NCBI RefSeq assembly: GCF_000012365.1
Contig: NC_007650.1
Span: 1,426,001-1,490,000 of the forward strand
From: Burkholderia thailandensis E264
GTDB taxonomy: Bacteria; Pseudomonadota; Gammaproteobacteria; Burkholderiales; Burkholderiaceae
Length of the DNA: 64,000 bases
Reading direction: 5' to 3'
Below, in pieces: positions 60,855 through 64,000 of this stretch (positions are counted from its first letter, which is position 1; every line of letters starts with the position of its first letter). The position numbers and the translations under genes are program-made. Below the pieces are notes generated by a model. The model had not been told where the DNA came from and ran no database searches. It saw only the letters and a list, made by a program, of their open reading frames with translations.

Positions 60855-61502
60855 TCAGATCTCGTCGCCGTCGTCGAACAGCTTGTGCCGGATCGCGTAG
60901 CGCACGAGCGCCGCGTCGTGCGGCATCTGCATCTTCTCGAGGATGCGCGCCTTGTAGGTGCTGACCGTCTTCGCGCTGACGTCGAGCGCCTGCGCGATCT
61001 CGGTGATCGTCTCGCCGGCGGCAATCCGCCGGAACACGTCGAACTCGCGGTCCGAAAGCCGCTGGTGCGGCAGCGATTCGACGGGCTCGTTCAGGCTCTG
61101 CGCGAGCCGCTCGGCCATCGCGAGGCTCACGTAGACGCCGCCCGCCGCGATCTTCGTCAGCGCGCCGACGAGTTCCGCGCTCGCGCTTTCCTTCGTCATG
61201 TATCCTGACGCGCCCGCGCGGAACGCCCGCGACGCGTATTGCTGCTCCGCATGCATCGTCAGCACGAGAATCCGCAGCGCGGGCTTCTCTTCCTTGATCT
61301 GCTTGATGAGATCGAGCCCGTTGCGGCCCGGCATCGACAGGTCGAGCACGAGCAGTTGCGCATCGGTCGAGCGCATCAGATCGATCGTCGAGGGGCCGTC
61401 GCATGCTTCGCCGACGACCTCGAAGCCCGTCGCGCTGCCGAGAATGTGGCGCAGGCCGTCGCGCACGAGCGCATGATCGTCCGCGATCAGGACCTTGATC
61501 AT
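60855..61502 (-). CDS. NarL/FixJ-family response regulator
   Basis: A 215-residue two-component regulator. The receiver domain has the D8/D9 pair (IADDHALVR), phospho-acceptor D54 (LLVLDLSMPGRNG) and K104 (GYMTKESA). The C-terminal LuxR-type helix-turn-helix is LSDREFDVFRRIAAGETITEIA followed by VSAKTVSTYKARILEKM. It overlaps the histidine kinase gene (ATGA), so the pair is translationally coupled. Possible relation to Burkholderia quorum-quenching-type TCS (RqpSR) is a guess from architecture only. Confidence 0.93.
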   Translation of the reverse strand: MIKVLIADDHALVRDGLRHILGSATGFEVVGEACDGPSTIDLMRSTDAQLLVLDLSMPGRNGLDLIKQIKEEKPALRILVLTMHAEQQYASRAFRAGASGYMTKESASAELVGALTKIAAGGVYVSLAMAERLAQSLNEPVESLPHQRLSDREFDVFRRIAAGETITEIAQALDVSAKTVSTYKARILEKMQMPHDAALVRYAIRHKLFDDGDEI

Positions 61503-63562
61503 AGGGGCGTGTCCGTTTGCCGGATCGCGGCGAGCGGCAGCGCGACCTTGATCGAGAAACCCTGCCCGGGCGCCGAGTCGATCGTGACCGTGCCGCTCAG
61601 CATGTGCGCGCGTTCGCGAATGCCGATGAGGCCGAACGACTTGTCGCCGTGCGCGTCGCGGCGCTCTTCGGGCTGCACGCCGCGGCCGTCGTCCTTGATC
61701 TGCAGCCGGCAGAAGTCCTGGTCGATCGCGAGCGTCAGGTCGACGCGGGTCGCGTCCGCGTGGCGCGCGACGTTCGTCAGCGCCTCCTGGACGATCCGGA
61801 ACAGCGTCGTCGCGCCGGCGTTCGTGAAGCTCGTGTCCGCGGTGTCGAGCCGGCGCTCGACATCGATCCCGTAGCGGTTCGTGAAATCGTTCACGAGCCA
61901 TTCGATCGCGGGCACGAGGCCGAGATCGTCGAGCATCACGGGCCGCAGGTCGGCCGCGATGCGCCGCACCGACGCGACCGTCGAGTCGATGAGCCGCCGC
62001 ATCCCGTGCAACTGCTGCTCGACCGCCGCGATCGGCTGCGGGCTCGTCTGCGAGGTTGCCTGCGAATCGCGATAGCGGGCGAGCGCGATCGCGATCGCCG
62101 ACACGTCCATCTTGAGCGCGGTCAGTTGCTGGCCGAGGTCATCGTGCAGTTCGCGCGCGATCCGCGTCTTCTCTTCCTCGCGCACGTTCTGCAGGTTCGC
62201 GGACAGTTCGCGCAACTCCTCGCGCGACTGCCGCAGCGCGTTCTCGTTGCGCACCCGCTCGGTGACGTCGCGCAGCATGACCGTATACAGCTTGCCGGAG
62301 CCGTCGCGGATCTGCGAGATCGACGCCTCGATCGGGAACTCCTCGCCGTTCTCGCGCAGCCCGAACAGCACGCGCTGGCGGCCCATCTGCCGCTCGGACA
62401 CGCCCGTCACGCCGAACTGATCGACGTGCTTCGCGTGCGCCGCGCGAAAGCGCTCCGGAATGAAGCGCGACAGCGGCGAGCCGATCGCGTCCATCGCGGA
62501 CACGCCGAACACGCGCTCGGCGGCCGGATTGAAGATCACGATCGTCTGCGTTTCGTCGACCGTGATGATCGCCTCCATCGACGAGCGGATGATGCCCATC
62601 ATCCGGGCTTCGTTGAGCGGCCTGTTGTCCGCATAGTCGTCTCGCGCGCCGACGCGGCCGACGAGCAGGTACGCGAGCACCGCGAGCAGCGCGGAAGTCG
62701 CCGCGCCGGCGATGAACACCGTGGTCGCGACGCCGTTCGAGCGGATCGCGGCCCAGCGGTTTTCCGTCGTATAGGCAAGCGTGAGCCGCGTGCCGCCGAA
62801 ATTGAGCGAATCGGTGAGCGCCAGCGGCGGATGCGACACGTACGCGCCGCCGTAGTCGCGCTCGGTGGTGTAGACGAGCGCGCCCGCTTCGCCGGCCGTC
62901 ATGCGCAGGTCGATGTCGCGATCGTTCGCGGTCGACAACTCGACCAGGCGACGCGGGTCGAGCGTCGCGACGACGAAGCCGGCCGTGTTCGGGCGACGGC
63001 GCTCGGCGGCGGGCAGCGCGCCGTTCGCCGTGTAGACGGGCAGGTAGAGCGCGAGCGCGCTCGTGCCGCTGTCCGGCGCGTATGTGCTGTCGGGCGGCGC
63101 CGTATGCGCGTCGAGCGTCGCCAGGCCGGAATCCGCGGCGCGCAGCAGCGCGGTTCGCGTCGTCGGATCGACGCCCGCCGGCGCGGCCGCGCCGATGGCG
63201 GTCTTCGCGTCGACGAAGCCGAGCGAGCGGATCGGCGAGCGCGCGCGGTCGAGATCGAGCTGCGCCTGATAGTTCGTCCACCCGACGGCGGCGGGCGACG
63301 CGTTCTCGCCGAGCATGCCGCGCGCGCCGCGCAGCACGGTCGTGGCCGTCAGCAGCTCCTGCCGCAGCGTTGCCGTCACATGCGCGGCGCGGCGCTCGAA
63401 ACGGGCCTGCGCGGCATTGCGCTCCTGCTGCAGCACGAGCCGCGCGACGCCGTATGACGCGGCGATGCCCAATGCGGCGACGGCCACGGCGACGAGCGCG
63501 GCGCGCCGGTCGGTATGGGACGCATCGCGCGATGCGCCAGGGTTGATCCCGCTGGCGGTCAT
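61499..63562 (-). CDS. Sensor histidine kinase, CHASE-PAS-HisKA_3-HATPase
   Basis: A 687-residue membrane kinase. A transmembrane helix near 20-42 is followed by a periplasmic CHASE-type sensor (about 45-270, with NYQAQLDLDRARSPIRSLGFVD) and a second helix near 275-300. A PAS domain (about 325-440) contains IVIFNPAAERVFGVSAMD. The dimerization domain has the phospho-acceptor histidine in RIARELHDDLGQQLTALKMD, typical of NarX/DesK-like HisKA_3 kinases, and the ATPase domain has IVQEALTNVARHADAT and DDGRGV. It phosphorylates the downstream NarL-type regulator. The CHASE ligand is unknown. Confidence 0.93.
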   Translation of the reverse strand: MTASGINPGASRDASHTDRRAALVAVAVAALGIAASYGVARLVLQQERNAAQARFERRAAHVTATLRQELLTATTVLRGARGMLGENASPAAVGWTNYQAQLDLDRARSPIRSLGFVDAKTAIGAAAPAGVDPTTRTALLRAADSGLATLDAHTAPPDSTYAPDSGTSALALYLPVYTANGALPAAERRRPNTAGFVVATLDPRRLVELSTANDRDIDLRMTAGEAGALVYTTERDYGGAYVSHPPLALTDSLNFGGTRLTLAYTTENRWAAIRSNGVATTVFIAGAATSALLAVLAYLLVGRVGARDDYADNRPLNEARMMGIIRSSMEAIITVDETQTIVIFNPAAERVFGVSAMDAIGSPLSRFIPERFRAAHAKHVDQFGVTGVSERQMGRQRVLFGLRENGEEFPIEASISQIRDGSGKLYTVMLRDVTERVRNENALRQSREELRELSANLQNVREEEKTRIARELHDDLGQQLTALKMDVSAIAIALARYRDSQATSQTSPQPIAAVEQQLHGMRRLIDSTVASVRRIAADLRPVMLDDLGLVPAIEWLVNDFTNRYGIDVERRLDTADTSFTNAGATTLFRIVQEALTNVARHADATRVDLTLAIDQDFCRLQIKDDGRGVQPEERRDAHGDKSFGLIGIRERAHMLSGTVTIDSAPGQGFSIKVALPLAAIRQTDTPL

Positions 63563-64000
63563 GAATTCATACCTATGCTTCGTTATGCCGGTGCTGCTGG
63601 TTGGGGGAGCGTCGAGCGAACGGGCTCGATGCGCGGCGGGAATAGGAATGCCGATATTTTGCTGATTCCCGTCATTTTCGGCAATGCGACAACGCGAAAG
63701 GCGCCGCGGACTGAAATTCTTTCAAATATTACGCGGCACTGCAATCCGTTCGAACCGGCATCGCCGCGCAGGGCGGGCCTGCCCGCGCCCGCATGGCCGA
63801 CGCGCGGCTGCGGCATCGCACATCGTGCGGTGCGTCATCGGGGCGATAAACGCGGTTCCCGACGCGCCGCATCGCAATTTTTTATTCACTGCCATACGTG
63901 CGCCATCTGCTTCGCCGACATTGGGCGGCGAATCCCCATCGGCATTTTCCGCGCCTTTGCGTCCGTCCGGCCGCCGCATCCCGACGGATTGTCATCGCCG
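63563..64000. other. Upstream region of the histidine kinase gene, no gene seen
   Basis: This 438-base end of the window contains the kinase promoter, probably within the AT-richer bases 63640-63740. Two short minus-strand frames (63583-63816 and 63722-63979) have no family features and atypical composition. A gene starting beyond the window cannot be excluded. Confidence 0.4.

Noticed and set aside
1..64000. MbtH-like protein, phosphopantetheinyl transferase, transposase or CRISPR array
   Set aside because: Looked for in all gene products and gaps; none found. The 15-bp repeats at 55285 lack spacers and are not a CRISPR.

Overview
The window is GC-rich bacterial DNA with long overlapping biosynthetic genes, ATGA start/stop overlaps and a LuxI/RsaM/LuxR quorum-sensing set. 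This fits a Burkholderia of the pseudomallei/thailandensis group, probably the second chromosome. No tRNA, rRNA, CRISPR array, insertion sequence or transposase was seen.

Region 1 (1-17160, plus strand) is the distal part of a nonribosomal peptide operon I cannot match to a known product. It holds the tail of an A-T-E synthetase, a SyrP-like non-heme iron hydroxylase, an NRPS with an inactive condensation-like N-terminus followed by A-T-TE, a C-A-T-C NRPS, a kinase/SelO-like protein, a PLP enzyme of the ACC deaminase/D-cysteine desulfhydrase fold, a luciferase-like monooxygenase, a fatty-acyl-AMP ligase and an acyl carrier protein. Most neighbours overlap by 1-4 bases, so they look like one transcript. 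The parts suggest a lipid-started, hydroxylated peptide released by a thioesterase.

Region 2 (17189-20820) is a small metabolic island: an IclR regulator and an MHS-family transporter on the minus strand, divergent from 4-hydroxyphenylpyruvate dioxygenase.

Region 3 (20810-56269) matches the quorum-sensing-controlled bactobolin (bta) cluster of B. thailandensis. The left arm (minus strand) has a small carrier protein, a SyrB2-type halogenase, a second carrier protein, a free adenylation domain with a valine-like code, a LuxI synthase and an RsaM-type regulator. The centre has a Kef-type antiporter, an alpha/beta hydrolase, LuxR and an M3 oligopeptidase. The right arm (plus strand) is NRPS, PKS, PKS, NRPS, PKS, then a CmlA-like diiron hydroxylase, a GNAT acetyltransferase, a type II thioesterase and an MFS exporter. 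A TauD-type oxygenase on the minus strand closes the cluster. The logic is: chlorinate carrier-bound valine, beta-hydroxylate it, extend by polyketide modules, add alanine, export. Four sites with the lux-box spacing CT-N12-AG lie before luxI, the antiporter, the NRPS/oligopeptidase pair and the TauD gene.

Region 4 (57043-64000) is probably chromosomal core: a secreted S15-type hydrolase, an FNR/ANR-type oxygen regulator, a receiver protein lacking its phospho-acceptor aspartate, and a NarL-type response regulator with its CHASE/PAS histidine kinase.
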